The position numbers were made by a program, and so were the translations under genes. A DNA stretch of 41,880 nucleotides, from contig NZ_QRIL01000033.1 in NCBI RefSeq assembly GCF_003471165.1, positions 1 through 41,880 on the forward strand. Reading direction: 5' to 3'. Positions 31,225 to 39,402 of the stretch are shown piece after piece. This stretch comes from Ruminococcus sp. AM22-13. Its GTDB lineage: Bacteria > Bacillota > Clostridia > Lachnospirales > Lachnospiraceae. Within the stretch, counting starts at the first letter, position 1; every line of letters begins with the position of its first letter. The notes below the pieces were generated by a model that made no database searches, was not told where the DNA came from, and saw only the letters and a list, made by a program, of their open reading frames with translations.

Positions 31225-31945
31225 TCCGATTTCTATCCATGACTGTGCCAATATCATCCTGGCGGCAGGAGGCCGCCCAATCATGGCAGAACACCCTGCA
31301 GAAGTAGCTGAAATCACCAGCCACGCACAGGCATTGGCACTAAATCTCGGGAACATCACCGATGCCCGTATGGCGTCCATGCCGAAATCCTTAAAAACTG
31401 CCGGCAGTATTCACATTCCAGTCATGCTCGATCTGGTAGGAACTGCATGTAGCACTCTTCGCTATGAATTTTCGCAAAAACTTATGAACATTCATATGCC
31501 AGAACTTCTAAAAGGAAATATGTCCGAACTCCTTGCGATGTCTGGACAGACCTCTCACGCGATCGGTATCGACGCAGGTACACAGGATACGCTCACAGAC
31601 GCCAACCGTTCCCACCTGCTGGAACTCTTCCAGGAAAAAGCAGCTCAGTGGAACACCACACTCCTTATTACCGGAAAAGAAGATATGGTTGTCTCAGCCG
31701 ACAAATGTACATTCATTATGCGCGGCACTCCTGCCATGTCGCAGATTACCGGAACCGGATGTATGCTTGGAATGATCTGTGCTACTTATCTGGCAGTTAC
31801 CGATCCGTTCACTGCTGCCGTATCTGCTGCTACAGAATTTGGCATTGCCGGGGAAAAAGCAGAAAAAAACAGCTCCGGTCCCGGAAGTTTCCAGGTGGAA
31901 CTGTTCGATCAGTTTTATAATCTTACACAGCAGGATATTTTTTAG
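31154..31945 (+). CDS. thiM: Hydroxyethylthiazole kinase
   Basis: The 263-residue enzyme has PLIHCITNPISIHDCANIIL near the start, LVLDLVG-like PVMLDLVGTACSTLRYE, GNMSELLAM and MSQITGTGCMLGMI with the catalytic Cys of the GTGC motif. It phosphorylates the thiazole imported by ThiW for thiamine salvage. The start at 31154 has GGAG 9 bases upstream, inside the end of thiW. No thiE or thiD is present in the window, so the pathway finishes elsewhere. Confidence 0.93.
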   Translation: MIENQTRTRQLTRAAQPLIHCITNPISIHDCANIILAAGGRPIMAEHPAEVAEITSHAQALALNLGNITDARMASMPKSLKTAGSIHIPVMLDLVGTACSTLRYEFSQKLMNIHMPELLKGNMSELLAMSGQTSHAIGIDAGTQDTLTDANRSHLLELFQEKAAQWNTTLLITGKEDMVVSADKCTFIMRGTPAMSQITGTGCMLGMICATYLAVTDPFTAAVSAATEFGIAGEKAEKNSSGPGSFQVELFDQFYNLTQQDIF

Positions 31946-32014
31946 CCGAATCAAGTAAGTCTCTCCGAATAAACTGCATAACAGTTATTCCGTGTAAAAC
32001 TATGTATCGAAAGC
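31944..32014 (-). repeat. Dispersed intergenic repeat, shortened inverted copy
   Basis: Read on the minus strand this is a shortened copy: CTTTCGATACATAG, ACGGAATAACTGTTATGCAG and GACTTACTTGATTCGG align with copy A, but the long 12-bp stem is missing. It begins at the stop codon of thiM. Confidence 0.7.
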
Positions 32015-32037
32015 AGCTTAAAAATACCCTCTTATTT

Positions 32038-32098
32038 AAAAAGTCCTTCCAGATGCTTCAGATAAATTCTTATCTCGTTAATCTCGGAAGGACTTTTT
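32038..32098. terminator. Bidirectional terminator between thiM and the MATE gene
   Basis: AAAAAGTCCTTCC (32038-32050) pairs perfectly with GGAAGGACTTTTT (32086-32098) around a 35-base loop, with T-runs both ways. It serves the converging thiM and MATE genes. Confidence 0.75.
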
Positions 32099-32146
32099 CT
32101 TTTACTAAAATAAAAAATTTCTTATTCTATATGCTTTTATAACAAT

Positions 32147-32192
32147 CAATCGGATATTCGCCATCCGCTTTCGCTACTTGATTCGGTTAAAC
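32147..32192 (+). repeat. Dispersed intergenic repeat, deleted copy
   Basis: The left end (CAATCGGATATTCG, CATCCGCTTTCGCTAC) is joined directly to the right end (TTGATTCGGTTAAA) of the repeat family. The middle 120 bases of copies A and B are absent. Confidence 0.75.
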
Positions 32193-32223
32193 TCTTGCTA
32201 TTCTATTATATTTCTTAAGTATC

Positions 32224-33621
32224 TTACGCCTCCGCTCCACGCATCTTCGCCAACTCTCTTCTGGCAAACACAATCGCCAGCACAAATGCCGCAGCATCAG
32301 CAATCGGACCTGCATACATCACGCCATCAATTCCCATAAATAACGGGAAGATAACAATCAATGGCAACAGGAAAATTACCTGTCGTGTCAGTGACATAAC
32401 AATACCCAGCTTCGCCTTTCCAATAGATGTAAAGAATCCGGATGACATTGGCTGAATTCCATTTGCAAATGTCATAAACATAAAGATTTTCAGATAACGT
32501 TCCGCAAACTGGAAATACAGATCACTTCCTGTTCCAAAAATCCCCACAATCTGGTGTGGAAACAGCTGGAAACATAAAAAGAATATCGTTGCGATTACCG
32601 TACAGGCAGTTACAGAATAACAATACGCCTGTCGAACTCTGTCATATTTTTTCGCTCCGTAATTAAATCCCCAGATTGGCTGACTTCCCTGAGAAATTCC
32701 AATGCAGATAGCCATAAATACCTGATTTACCTTAGAAATAACTCCAACACACGCAATCGGAATATCACTTCCATAAACCGAATTTCCACCATAATAACGC
32801 AGAATATTATTCAGCACGATCTGCACAATTGCCATGGCAATCTGGTTAATACAGGAAGCAAGCCCCAGTGAAATAATTGCCTTCAGGTATCTCATTCTCG
32901 GTTTCAGCATCTCACTTGTCAGACTCATATTTCGGAATTTCCAAAAATATACAACTACCAGAATTCCAGAAACGATCTGCCCAATCACAGTTGCCCATGC
33001 AGCGCCCTTAATTCCCCATCCAAATACAAAAATAAATAATGGATCAAGAATCGTATTGATAACCGCACCTATCATAATACAAGTCATAGAATAAGTCGGG
33101 CTTCTGTCCGCTCTGACAACATGATTGCCTCCAACAGACAAAATATAAAACGGAAGTCCAAATGCAGTAATTCCTGTATAATCAACCGCATACGGCATCA
33201 CATCCGTAGTTGCCCCAAACAATATCAGCAACGGTTTCAAAAACACCAGAACAATCACCGCAAGAATCACACCACTGATTACCAGTGAAGATAAAGCCGT
33301 ACCTGCAATCCCACTGGCCTTCTTCTCCCGTCCTGCTCCCATTTCCAGATTATAATTCGACGCACCTCCGATTCCCAGAAGCAACGCCAGTGCAGTGGCA
33401 ATCGTCGTAACAGGAAATGCCACATTGGTAGCTGCATTTCCCAGCATTCCCACACCCTGTCCGATAAAAATCTGGTCCACAATATTGTACATTGCGCTGA
33501 CCAGCATACTGATAATCGCAGGAATCGCAAACTTTGCGATCAGTCCACCCATCGGTGCTACACCAAGTGGATTTTGTCCCAGTGAGTTCGCTTCCCGCGT
33601 ACCTTGATTATTTTTTTCCAA
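32224..33621 (-). CDS. MATE family efflux transporter
   Basis: This 465-residue protein has 12 predicted membrane segments. The MATE start motif FAIPAIISMLVSAMYNIVDQ is followed by IFIGQGVG, and the second half has GLASCINQIAMAIVQIVLNN and GISQGSQPIWGFNYGAKKYD. It starts at a TTG codon with GGAG 8 bases upstream. By family it is a Na+ or H+ coupled exporter of drugs or metabolites; the substrate is unknown. The gap 33622-33957 beyond its start holds only a terminator. Confidence 0.93.
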   Translation of the reverse strand: MEKNNQGTREANSLGQNPLGVAPMGGLIAKFAIPAIISMLVSAMYNIVDQIFIGQGVGMLGNAATNVAFPVTTIATALALLLGIGGASNYNLEMGAGREKKASGIAGTALSSLVISGVILAVIVLVFLKPLLILFGATTDVMPYAVDYTGITAFGLPFYILSVGGNHVVRADRSPTYSMTCIMIGAVINTILDPLFIFVFGWGIKGAAWATVIGQIVSGILVVVYFWKFRNMSLTSEMLKPRMRYLKAIISLGLASCINQIAMAIVQIVLNNILRYYGGNSVYGSDIPIACVGVISKVNQVFMAICIGISQGSQPIWGFNYGAKKYDRVRQAYCYSVTACTVIATIFFLCFQLFPHQIVGIFGTGSDLYFQFAERYLKIFMFMTFANGIQPMSSGFFTSIGKAKLGIVMSLTRQVIFLLPLIVIFPLFMGIDGVMYAGPIADAAAFVLAIVFARRELAKMRGAEA

Positions 33622-33774
33622 GTAAAATTCTCCTTCTTTCCCTCAATTTTTCATAGGTTTTTCATTCGCAGCGTTATCCTTAATCTCCGTAACTGCCACT
33701 TATTTATAGTAGAATCCTATTTTTAATTTTACAGCACAGCATTTACTTTACCATTTCTTAATCTTTCCTGCAAT

Positions 33775-33826
33775 GCAAAAGGCATGCAAATTCTTTCTGT
33801 TTTTAAAAGATTTACATGCCTTTTCT
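33775..33826 (-). terminator. Terminator after the double-cubane reductase operon
   Basis: AAAAGGCATGCAAAT (33777-33791) pairs with ATTTACATGCCTTTT (33810-33824) with one mismatch, and T-rich flanks lie on both sides. Nothing else is visible in the 336-bp gap 33622-33957. Confidence 0.7.
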
Positions 33827-33957
33827 GTTATTATTTACTTTGTATTTTCTGAGCTTATTCGCCAAAACATAATTCACAGTGCATAAATGTATTCGTCCAG
33901 TGGATATTAACACTCAGCTTTCTCTACTGACAGAAATACACATACCCCACTCCTGAA

Positions 33958-35109
33958 TTACAGCATCTCGATCAACGCAGCAATTCGTGTATTCAGCTGT
34001 CCCACATCCGACTGAGAATAATCAGTCTCCACATGAAGATACGGAATCTTCTTTTCTTCCCTTACAAATCTGCCAACCTTACCGGCTTCCACATTATATG
34101 TATGACAGGCCTGTAAAGTCATCTCCACAACTGCCTCTACCTGATATTCATCAATCAGCTCATTCAGAAGCTCAAAACGATTCGGATTCGGAGTCATAAC
34201 TGAACATCCGATATTCAGATAACGTCTCGCAATTGCCTCATAGATATCCGGATCACTCTCATCAATCAGTCTGTCCACACTCTTTGCACCGGAACAGTTT
34301 TCAAAAGCAACAACCACGCCGCCGTTTTCTTCAATGGCCTTCACAACTTTCATCGTAGCTCCGCCCATTGGACATCCTGTGATCAGGATACGATGTTTCT
34401 TTCCTTCATTTTTGCCTGCTGCATATTCTTCTTTTACCTTCGCTGTCAGTGCATCAATCTCTGCCGGAACCTTAGAACGGTCAAATTTAAAGGTTGTTCC
34501 ATACAAAACATTGTAAAGATTTTCTCCTTTCATCGGTGCCGGATCCATTTTCATCAACTCATAGAAATCTTTCAATGCGCGACGTCCTTCATTACTGATA
34601 CGAACTGCTTCACGCAGTTTCTCCTCTGTAATTTCCACGTCAAATTTCTTCTCCAGATATTCCTTGAATCGGATAATTTCACTCTTCCAATACTGCAATG
34701 CAGCCTCTGTCTGTTTATGCGGAAGTTCCAGAATAAATACATCTTTAAACTCAGACATAAACTCATACATTTTCTTTTTACCATCACAGGTAGTCTCTCC
34801 AACTACAATATCTGAAAAATAAAAGAATGGACATTTATCCGTCACTGCAAAACCATAGCTTGCCTTGATCAATGGGCAGAGATTTTTCGGCAGTGTCTGC
34901 TCAGCCACCGGAATCGTCTCATCAGACATCGAACATAAACCTACAGAAGCCGCACCCATCGCCATCGCGATCTCCTGTGGAAAATAAGTACAGTAAGAAC
35001 CAATAACCGGAATATTCTGGTCCTTAATCTTCTTAATTGCAAGAAATGAATTCTTCCTCTGCTCTGCAAACTCCTCAAATACTTCAGGTAAATCTTTAAT
35101 TACTTCCAT
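33958..35109 (-). CDS. Double-cubane-cluster anaerobic reductase (2-hydroxyacyl-CoA dehydratase family)
   Basis: This 383-residue protein is of the HgdB/BcrC/YjiM family. Cysteines at 40, 59, 78, 93, 108, 246, 272, 302 and 335 include the ligands for the iron-sulfur cluster (IGSYCTYFPQE, TDKCPFFYFSD, VGETTCDGKKKM, ITGCPMGG). Small single-gene members with one ATPase partner are double-cubane-cluster proteins, which catalyse ATP-driven low-potential reductions. There is no second dehydratase subunit here, so classical 2-hydroxyacyl-CoA dehydration is unlikely. The physiological substrate is not known. The ATPase activator gene lies 39 bp upstream. Confidence 0.88.
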   Translation of the reverse strand: MEVIKDLPEVFEEFAEQRKNSFLAIKKIKDQNIPVIGSYCTYFPQEIAMAMGAASVGLCSMSDETIPVAEQTLPKNLCPLIKASYGFAVTDKCPFFYFSDIVVGETTCDGKKKMYEFMSEFKDVFILELPHKQTEAALQYWKSEIIRFKEYLEKKFDVEITEEKLREAVRISNEGRRALKDFYELMKMDPAPMKGENLYNVLYGTTFKFDRSKVPAEIDALTAKVKEEYAAGKNEGKKHRILITGCPMGGATMKVVKAIEENGGVVVAFENCSGAKSVDRLIDESDPDIYEAIARRYLNIGCSVMTPNPNRFELLNELIDEYQVEAVVEMTLQACHTYNVEAGKVGRFVREEKKIPYLHVETDYSQSDVGQLNTRIAALIEML

Positions 35110-35148
35110 TTTATATGTACCTCTCTTTCTTATATAGTTTTATTTCAT

Positions 35149-35919
35149 TTATTTCGTTTTCTCTCTTGCAAGTAATGCCGCGCCAAGTGCTCCTGCATAC
35201 CTTCCGTCTCTCATAGCACTGACATTACATTCCAGTTTCTCCGAGAGAATCTCTGCAAAATACGGACATTCACTCAGTCCTCCCGTAAGAATCACTGTCC
35301 CAGGAAGCTGTTTTCTCCTTGCAAGCTGAGCTACCTTTTCTGCCACAGAATGAACCACTCCCGCCGCAATATCTTCCCTGCTTCGTCCCTCTCCGATCAT
35401 ACTGATCACTTCAGACTCCGCAAACACCGTACATAGCGAACTGATTGGTACCGCATTACCCTGTGAGGCCAGTTCAAATAATTCCTCAATCGTAACTCCC
35501 AGCCTGTTCGCCATAATCTCCAGAAACTTGCCCGTCCCTGCAGAACATTTATCATTCATAAGAAAATCCTGGATCATCCCCTGCTCTACCAGAATTACCT
35601 TCGTGTCCTGACCGCCTACGTCAATAATAGCGCAGTCATTTCCCGCCATTTCTCTTCCGCCTCTTCCATGACACGTAATCTCCGTTATCACAAAATCCGC
35701 ATAATCCACCGCCACACGTCCATACCCTGTAGCGGCTACTCGAACCACTTCACCCTTTACATCAATTCCTTCATCCAGAAGTCTTGAAGCAATTTCTGAG
35801 GCCGTCTCCTTACTACTCCAACCTGTAGGAAGCACAAATTTAATTTCCTTATCACCAGTCACAACCGTTTTAGAAGCTGTCGATCCAATATCAATTCCAA
35901 CGTAATATATTTTTCTCAC
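35149..35919 (-). CDS. ASKHA-family ATPase activator of the double-cubane reductase (HgdC/YjiL-like)
   Basis: This 256-residue protein has the phosphate loops YYVGIDIGSTASKTVV and IIDVGGQDTKVI, and the cluster cysteines in MNDKCSAGTGKFLE (C125) and ISSLCTVFAESEV (C163), which bridge a 4Fe-4S cluster between two subunits. It transfers electrons to its partner with ATP hydrolysis. It starts at GTG and shares an operon with the reductase, 39 bp apart. An open stretch of 68 codons without an ATG overlaps its start region (35891-36097). Confidence 0.9.
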   Translation of the reverse strand: MRKIYYVGIDIGSTASKTVVTGDKEIKFVLPTGWSSKETASEIASRLLDEGIDVKGEVVRVAATGYGRVAVDYADFVITEITCHGRGGREMAGNDCAIIDVGGQDTKVILVEQGMIQDFLMNDKCSAGTGKFLEIMANRLGVTIEELFELASQGNAVPISSLCTVFAESEVISMIGEGRSREDIAAGVVHSVAEKVAQLARRKQLPGTVILTGGLSECPYFAEILSEKLECNVSAMRDGRYAGALGAALLAREKTK

Positions 35920-36159
35920 CTGCCCTTCCTATCGCAATTCCAAAAAATACTGCAATAAGCCAACCTATCAGAACGCAAAACCCTGCGTCAGCACGCCTGC
36001 AGATATCTTCCTTGTCCTTCGCATTCTGCCGAACTGTCTTATTTGCATTATTTTCTGGAATTGCTATAGATAAATTAAGGTCTGCATTTACCTTATGTTA
36101 CTTTCTATAATTTCCATTATACACTTACAATTTAAAAAGCAGAAATTCAAAAACATAAT

Positions 36160-36203
36160 AAAAGCAGGGGATTTATTGTATTTGTCAATAAATCACTCCT
36201 GCT
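36160..36203 (-). terminator. Terminator after the ClC channel gene
   Basis: AGCAGGGGATTTATTG pairs with CAATAAATCaCTCCTGCT around a short loop, followed by TTTTATTAT on the minus strand. The rest of the 370-bp gap 35920-36289 has only a repeat remnant and a weak open frame. Confidence 0.65.
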
Positions 36204-36227
36204 CTTAAGTCAGTTACCATGAGGCAA

Positions 36228-36296
36228 ACAAGTCTCTGCCTACTACTTATTCATCTTTTCAATTGAAACAGAGGACTTCCTTGATTCGGTTAAAAT
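36228..36296 (+). repeat. Dispersed intergenic repeat, 3' half copy
   Basis: CAAGTCTCTGCCTACTACTT, CAATTGAAACAGAGGAC and TTCCTTGATTCGGTTAAAA align with the 3' half of copy B. The end reaches the stop codon of the ClC gene. Confidence 0.7.
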
Positions 36297-37654
36297 CTAG
36301 TATGCTTATTCACATACTTCGCCTTATACTTCGAATACACAATCGTCTGATCCTTATACAGCCCATAATATCCTGAAGCCGCATAACTGATAGACACCGC
36401 GATCAGATAAAAAGAAACACCCTTAAATCCAAACATCTCAAATGCAATCAGAATCGATGTGATCGGACAGTTTGTCACTCCACAGAACACAGCAGCCATA
36501 CCACATGCCGCACAGATAGACGGTGAAAGTCCCAGCCAGTTTCCCATCACACATCCAAACGTTGCCCCGATACAAAACGACGGTACAATCTCACCACCAC
36601 GAAAGCCTGCACGCATCGTCAATGCGGTCAAAATCAGCTTCCAGAAAAAATCCAACGGCCTTGCCTGCCCTTCTTCCACTGCTTTCTCGATCAATTCCGC
36701 ACCAGCTCCCATATAATCTGTTGTCCCAAGAAGCAATGTAATTCCAATTACAAGACAGGCACCCACAACTACACGGACATACGAATTTTTAATCCATCTT
36801 GTATAACCCCCTGCAACACCGTTCAATACCATACAAAATACAATACTGACCACTGCACATCCACATGCCACAACTCCCATTTTCAAGCCAGTCTCAATCG
36901 TCAGCTCCGGAATATCCACCACATGAAAAGCCTCCGGCGTAACTCCCATTCCGGCAGCAAACCCAGATGCGACCAATGAAGCGATCATACAAGGCATCAA
37001 TGCCGTATAATACATAACTCCCACACTTACAACTTCCAGCGCAAACACAGCTGCCGCCATCGGTGTTCCAAACAATGCGGAGAAAGCTGCACTCATACCG
37101 CACATAACAATCACATGCCGATCCTCTTCATCCAGATGAATCCATCTTCCGAGCTGATTCGCAATACTTCCGCCAAGCTGAATCGCAGCTCCCTCACGTC
37201 CCGCGGAACCACCCGCCAGATGCGTAAGTGCCGTAGAAATAAAAATCAACGGTGCCGACAAAATTGGAACATCATCCTGTGATCTTACTGTAGAAAGTAC
37301 CTGATTCGTACCTCCATCATCCTTACCAAACTTCTCATACAAAAATACAATGATCAGTCCCATCATCGGCAGCAAATAAAACGTCCATCCATTTTCCTTC
37401 CTGTAACTGGTCACTCCTTTTAACACAAAAGAAAACAGCGTACTGGCCGCCCCCACAATACATCCCACAACAACTGCTATCATCAGCCATTTCACAAGAT
37501 TCCCCACATCACGCTGAATCTCACCACTATAATATTGCAGTTTCCTTTTTAATGTACTTTCTTCCACCGGACTATATTCTTTCGGACTTTGTTCTTCTGT
37601 ACTCTGCTTCTTTGTGCCATTCTCCTGAATTGCGCACTTTTCCTCTTTCTTCAT
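36290..37654 (-). CDS. ClC family chloride channel/antiporter
   Basis: This 454-residue membrane protein has a charged N-terminal tail of about 45 residues. The ClC filter motifs are GSAGREGAAIQLGG (GREGP motif with Ala for Pro), FGTPMAAAVFALEV, and GFRGGEIVPSFCIGA (GGxxxP region). No C-terminal CBS domains are present. GAGGGGG precedes the start. It could be a chloride channel or a proton/anion antiporter; the fluoride-specific type is not indicated by the filter. Confidence 0.92.
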   Translation of the reverse strand: MKKEEKCAIQENGTKKQSTEEQSPKEYSPVEESTLKRKLQYYSGEIQRDVGNLVKWLMIAVVVGCIVGAASTLFSFVLKGVTSYRKENGWTFYLLPMMGLIIVFLYEKFGKDDGGTNQVLSTVRSQDDVPILSAPLIFISTALTHLAGGSAGREGAAIQLGGSIANQLGRWIHLDEEDRHVIVMCGMSAAFSALFGTPMAAAVFALEVVSVGVMYYTALMPCMIASLVASGFAAGMGVTPEAFHVVDIPELTIETGLKMGVVACGCAVVSIVFCMVLNGVAGGYTRWIKNSYVRVVVGACLVIGITLLLGTTDYMGAGAELIEKAVEEGQARPLDFFWKLILTALTMRAGFRGGEIVPSFCIGATFGCVMGNWLGLSPSICAACGMAAVFCGVTNCPITSILIAFEMFGFKGVSFYLIAVSISYAASGYYGLYKDQTIVYSKYKAKYVNKHTRF

Positions 37655-37926
37655 TTCCCCCTCTTGCCTTTCCTATAACAACCTCAGGATTGCTATAAAT
37701 TATCTTTTTTGTAACTTCCTCTACCACTACAATAATTTCCGCTCAGAAAATTGTAACTGTTTTTATTCTAGCATATCTCAAGTATATCTTCCATATGTAC
37801 AAAAACAGAAAAACTATCTTATATAAAATTTTTTACGTAGCTTCATTAACGTGTTATACTTACATCATCAAAGCTGAATACTTTTTTCAAAACACAATTC
37901 CAGCTTCATCCAGGAGGATTAAATTT

Positions 37927-39144
37927 ATGAAAGCATACGAACGTTTATTATCTTATGTAAAAGTTTTCACCCCAAGCAGCGAAGAAACCAATACATCCCC
38001 ATCCACACAATACCAGTTCGACCTTGCCAGACAGCTTGTGCAGGAGTTAAAAGAACTGGGAGTAGATGACGCCAGTGTAGATGAACATTGTTATGTCTAT
38101 GGACACATTCCGGCAACCAACGGATATGAATCTCGCAAAAAGCTCGGTTTTATCGCACATATGGATACCGTATCTGATTTCTGCAATCATCCGATTACTC
38201 CCGTTGTTACTCCAGATTATGACGGCAAAGAACTTACACTTGGAACCAGCGGCAGAGTTCTCTCCCCGAAAATGTTTCCTCATCTCTCAACCTTAAAAGG
38301 CAGAACTCTGATTACTTCCGACGGAACCACAATTCTCGGCGCAGATGATAAAGCCGGAATCGCCGAAATCATGACCATGATTGAACGACTGAACAGCGAA
38401 AATATCCCTCATGGCCCACTCTCCATCGCATTCACTCCAGACGAAGAAATTGGAATGGGACCAGCGCATTTTGATGTAAAAAAATTTGATGCAGATTACG
38501 CCTACACACTCGACGGCGATACAGAAGGCGAAATCCAGTACGAAAACTTCAATGCAGCCAGAGCAGTTGTAGAATTTACCGGCGTCAACGTCCACCCCGG
38601 TTCATCCAAAAACACCATGGTAAATGCAGCATTAGTCGCTATGGAGTTTAATTCCATGCTTCCATCAGCCGATACTCCACGCGATACCGAAGACTATGAG
38701 GGATTTTTCCACCTTTGTTCCATGAACGGCGATGTATCAAACGCTACTCTCGATTACATCATCCGCGATCACGATATCTCATCCTTCGAAGCCCGCAAAA
38801 ACTCAATGCAACACATCACCAAAATATTAAATGAAAAATGGGGCACCGGAACTGTAAAACTTACCATTACAGAACAATACCGAAACATGAAAGAAATCAT
38901 CGACACATGCATAGAACTGATCGACTGCGCAGTTTCTGCATGCAAAGAATGCAATACCCCACCACTGATCACCCCGATCCGCGGCGGCACAGACGGCGCC
39001 CAATTAAGCTTCATGGGCCTGCCCTGCCCAAACCTCGGAACCGGCGGACACGCTTATCATGGACCTTATGAGCACATCACTGTAGAAGGTATGGATATCG
39101 CTGTTGAAGTAGTATTAAAGATTGTTGAATTATTTTATAAATAA
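37927..39144 (+). CDS. pepT: Peptidase T (tripeptide aminopeptidase)
   Basis: This 405-residue M20-family zinc peptidase has FIAHMDTVSDF with H78 and D80, LGADDKAGIAEI with the bridging Asp, TPDEEIGMGPAHFDV with the catalytic Glu, and a final IRGGTDGAQLSFMGLPCPN. The start at 37927 has AGGAGG 8 bases upstream; a longer frame from 37795 lacks a site. It is cytoplasmic and removes N-terminal residues from tripeptides. It stands alone and ends near a repeat copy. Confidence 0.95.
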   Translation: MKAYERLLSYVKVFTPSSEETNTSPSTQYQFDLARQLVQELKELGVDDASVDEHCYVYGHIPATNGYESRKKLGFIAHMDTVSDFCNHPITPVVTPDYDGKELTLGTSGRVLSPKMFPHLSTLKGRTLITSDGTTILGADDKAGIAEIMTMIERLNSENIPHGPLSIAFTPDEEIGMGPAHFDVKKFDADYAYTLDGDTEGEIQYENFNAARAVVEFTGVNVHPGSSKNTMVNAALVAMEFNSMLPSADTPRDTEDYEGFFHLCSMNGDVSNATLDYIIRDHDISSFEARKNSMQHITKILNEKWGTGTVKLTITEQYRNMKEIIDTCIELIDCAVSACKECNTPPLITPIRGGTDGAQLSFMGLPCPNLGTGGHAYHGPYEHITVEGMDIAVEVVLKIVELFYK

Positions 39145-39150
39145 TTTCTA

Positions 39151-39250
39151 TTTAACCAGATTAAGCAAGTACCAATAAACTGCAAAAAGTTATTCCGCAT
39201 AAAAACACGTAACGTAAGCGAATGACTTTATCTGCTTAATTGACTTACTT
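39151..39250 (-). repeat. Dispersed intergenic repeat, diverged inverted copy
   Basis: Read on the minus strand, CGCTTACGTTACGTG, GCGGAATAACTTTTTGCAG and ACTTGCTTAATCTGGTTAAA follow the order of copy A with many changes and no long stem. It lies after pepT. Confidence 0.6.
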
Positions 39251-39261
39251 CTCTTTATGGA

Positions 39262-39305
39262 AAACAAGACCCTCACTGCCAGATAAATATAACAGTGAGG
39301 GTCTC
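39262..39305. terminator. Terminator between pepT and the GH120 gene
   Basis: AGACCCTCACTG (39267-39278) and CAGTGAGGGTCT (39293-39304) form a perfect 12-bp stem. T-rich sequence follows on both strands (CATTATTTAT and TGTTTTCC). It sits between two converging genes. Confidence 0.8.
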
Positions 39306-39349
39306 ATTATTTATATATATTTCCATTTTCAAGCGCAACAGATATATTT

Positions 39350-39402
39350 ATTGGCAATCCGCTTCGCTGCTTACTTATAACTGCTTTACAGTTTGTTTAA
39401 AG
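39350..39402 (+). repeat. Dispersed intergenic repeat, partial copy over the GH120 stop
   Basis: GGCAATCCGCTTCGCTGCTT and AACTGCTTTACAGTTTG match the left part of copy A, including the small hairpin. The GH120 stop codon lies in this hairpin, so the last residues (ALNKL) are encoded by the repeat. Confidence 0.6.

Noticed and set aside
35891..36097. Open stretch of 68 codons with a hydrophobic segment (VLIGWLIAVFFGIAIGRAG) upstream of the ATPase activator
   Set aside because: It has no ATG, GTG or TTG start with a ribosome site and overlaps the next gene. It could be the end of a lost membrane protein gene, but support is too weak to list.
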